Assembly: GCF_003388735.1 (NCBI RefSeq)
Contig: NZ_QUBQ01000001.1
Coordinates: forward strand, 992,001 to 1,056,000
Source of the DNA: Paenibacillus paeoniae
GTDB taxonomy: Bacteria; Bacillota; Bacilli; Paenibacillales; Paenibacillaceae
DNA: 64,000 bases
Direction of reading: 5' to 3'
Under the pieces are notes generated by a model that was not told the origin of the DNA, did no database searches, and saw only the letters and a list, made by a program, of their open reading frames with translations. Below, piece by piece: positions 62,925-64,000 of this stretch (its first letter is position 1; each line of letters starts with the position of its first letter). A program made the translations under genes and the position numbers.

Positions 62925-63566
62925 GTGAATCAATATTCGCAACAGCCGGCACAATTCCAAGGCGGTCAACAACAGTATTCGAATTCGAATGCCAATCAAA
63001 ACTACGAACCGGCGGGTTATGTTCAGTCTCATTATCAAGGACAGCTTAGCCAGCCAACGTTCAACCGGGAATCCGCAAATTTTATAAGCCCGTCTTACAA
63101 TAATGCGGGGTCCCAGCATTCGCATTCTTATGGCTATCAGCAGCATGCTGCTCCGGCCATTCACTCGTACACGCAGCCGGCCGTTTCGAATCACGCTTAC
63201 CAATCTCATCAACCGGTTCAAAGCCATGCAAGCTCGCCTGCGACTGCATTCGGCGATGTAGGTCCGGTTATTGCCCGCTACGGCTATCAAGCTGATCAAC
63301 AACAACATCAAAATTATAGCCAACAATACGGGCAACAATCGTTCTACCAACCTGCTCCATACGCACAGCATACCCAATCACAATTCAGTGGATATCAGTC
63401 ACAGGCGCCGCAAGGCTACAGCCAATCCCATGGCCCTGTGCATTCGAATACTTCCCTGAACCCTGTGTATCAAGCAACTAATGCGTATGAGCAAGCTGGC
63501 CCGGTTATTTCGAAATTGGGTTGGCAGTCCTCCAGCGCGAACTCGAATTCGCAATACTCCCGATAA
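62925..63566 (+). CDS. Gln/Ser/Tyr-rich low-complexity protein
   Basis: GTG 62925, seven bases after AAGGAGG, gives 213 residues. About half are Gln, Ser, Tyr, Asn and His. Two related motifs stand out: DVGPVIARYGYQ near the middle and QAGPVISKLGWQ near the C-terminus. No signal peptide or membrane segment. The composition recalls spore coat or phase-separating prion-like proteins. Not recognised by function. Confidence 0.7.
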   Translation: MNQYSQQPAQFQGGQQQYSNSNANQNYEPAGYVQSHYQGQLSQPTFNRESANFISPSYNNAGSQHSHSYGYQQHAAPAIHSYTQPAVSNHAYQSHQPVQSHASSPATAFGDVGPVIARYGYQADQQQHQNYSQQYGQQSFYQPAPYAQHTQSQFSGYQSQAPQGYSQSHGPVHSNTSLNPVYQATNAYEQAGPVISKLGWQSSSANSNSQYSR

Positions 63567-63598
63567 GACAATCGTTTGAGGGAAAGAATCATCAACGA

Positions 63599-63630
63599 AG
63601 GGCGGGCCGCAAGGCCCGTCTTTTTATTTT
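63599..63630 (+). terminator. Terminator before the PTS gene
   Basis: Stem GGCGGGCC/GGCCCGTC with a GCAA loop, then T5. Confidence 0.88.
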
Positions 63631-63657
63631 GACAAATGGATAACAAGAGCTTAACAT
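63629..63657 (+). promoter_or_regulatory. Promoter of the PTS EIIC gene
   Basis: TTGACA (63629-63634), 17-bp spacer, TAACAT (63652-63657), about 65 bases before the start. No clear antiterminator hairpin was recognised in the leader. Confidence 0.7.
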
Positions 63658-63723
63658 CGTAATAGATGTGAAAGAAACAGTTAAAGTCATATACGTACAA
63701 AGCGACGTTCTAGGAGGATCAGA

Positions 63724-64000
63724 ATGACATTCGTGGGGAGCTTGCAGCAATTGGGCAGAGCTTTTATGCTGCCGATGATCGTGCTGCCTGGCGCGGCTGT
63801 GTTTTTAAGCTTGAGCCAGCTGCCCTGGGATTACATAGGATTACCTGGCATGCCTGCGCATCTCCAAGCGGCCAGTGAAGTTATTTTCTTATATTTGCCT
63901 TATATCTTTGCGCTTGGTGTCGCGCTCGGACTTACGGGCAACGCGCTTGCCGCAGGGATGGCCTCCTTAATCGGTATGGTTATTTATACCGGCATAACGG
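63724..64000 (+). CDS. PTS sugar transporter EIIC subunit (3' partial)
   Basis: ATG after AGGAGG, running off the window. The N-terminus FVGSLQQLGRAFMLPMIVLPGAAVFLSL is typical of glucose/N-acetylglucosamine-family EIIC permeases (PtsG/NagE). The visible 92 residues contain two to three membrane helices. Sugar specificity and attached EIIB/EIIA domains cannot be judged. Confidence 0.85.
   Translation, partial: MTFVGSLQQLGRAFMLPMIVLPGAAVFLSLSQLPWDYIGLPGMPAHLQAASEVIFLYLPYIFALGVALGLTGNALAAGMASLIGMVIYTGIT

Overview
The window looks like a chromosomal segment of a Paenibacillus-type member of the Bacillota. The basis is SLH-domain surface proteins, copper-amine-oxidase-like stalk domains, strong AGGAGG-type ribosome binding sites with many TTG/GTG starts, and host genes resembling Bacillus/Paenibacillus families (YktB, YmaF, DUF1292, DUF1885, DUF2935, NucB). 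The flanking core is of moderate G+C. A block of roughly 32 kb (about 12.2-44.7 kb) is clearly more AT-rich and phage-derived.

Left flank (1-12.2 kb): the C-terminal part of a large secreted SLH-anchored GH87-like alpha-1,3-glucanase, a small secreted protein, a lipoprotein nuclease (NucB-like plus Excalibur), a secreted RCC1-propeller protein, uracil-DNA glycosylase, an SLH protein and a tRNA-Val(GAC) gene.

Island (12.2-44.7 kb): a compact minus-strand operon of about 22 kb encodes a long non-contractile phage tail: tube, two chaperone-like proteins, tape measure, Dit-like protein, tail hub/Tal, PAAR-like tip and several carbohydrate-binding fibre proteins, followed by holin and amidase. 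I see no terminase, portal, protease, capsid, DNA replication or catalytically intact integrase gene. Directly upstream, in the same orientation, lies an 858-codon open frame resembling the YonO single-subunit RNA polymerase of phage SPbeta, with a DYDSD metal-binding motif. Further upstream are two small genes. The outermost (76 aa) has a promoter overlapped by a near-perfect LexA/SOS box. Divergent from it is a two-gene operon resembling SPbeta yopQ-yopR(mrpR): a DGxHR-motif protein and a degenerate tyrosine recombinase of the lytic-repressor type. Next come a LytTR regulator, a cluster of small unknown genes and a compact agr-like quorum-sensing locus: a membrane sensor without kinase, AgrB, a cyclic-lactone peptide precursor and a LytTR protein without receiver. 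An XRE regulator closes the block. My reading, which is inference, is a domesticated SPbeta-like tail-only particle (F-type tailocin) transcribed by its own polymerase, released by DNA damage through LexA and an MrpR-like repressor, and possibly also tied to cell density.

Right flank (45-64 kb): housekeeping and accessory genes, including a stalk-domain protein, a YmaF-like protein, a DUF2935 protein, an alpha/beta hydrolase, several very small membrane proteins, an MBL hydrolase, an arginine/lysine-type decarboxylase, an MFS exporter, a YktB homologue, 6-phosphogluconate dehydrogenase, shikimate kinase and EPSP synthase (overlapping pair), a CoA-binding protein, a Gln/Ser/Tyr-rich protein and the start of a PTS EIIC permease cut by the window edge. 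I found no rRNA, CRISPR array or insertion sequence.
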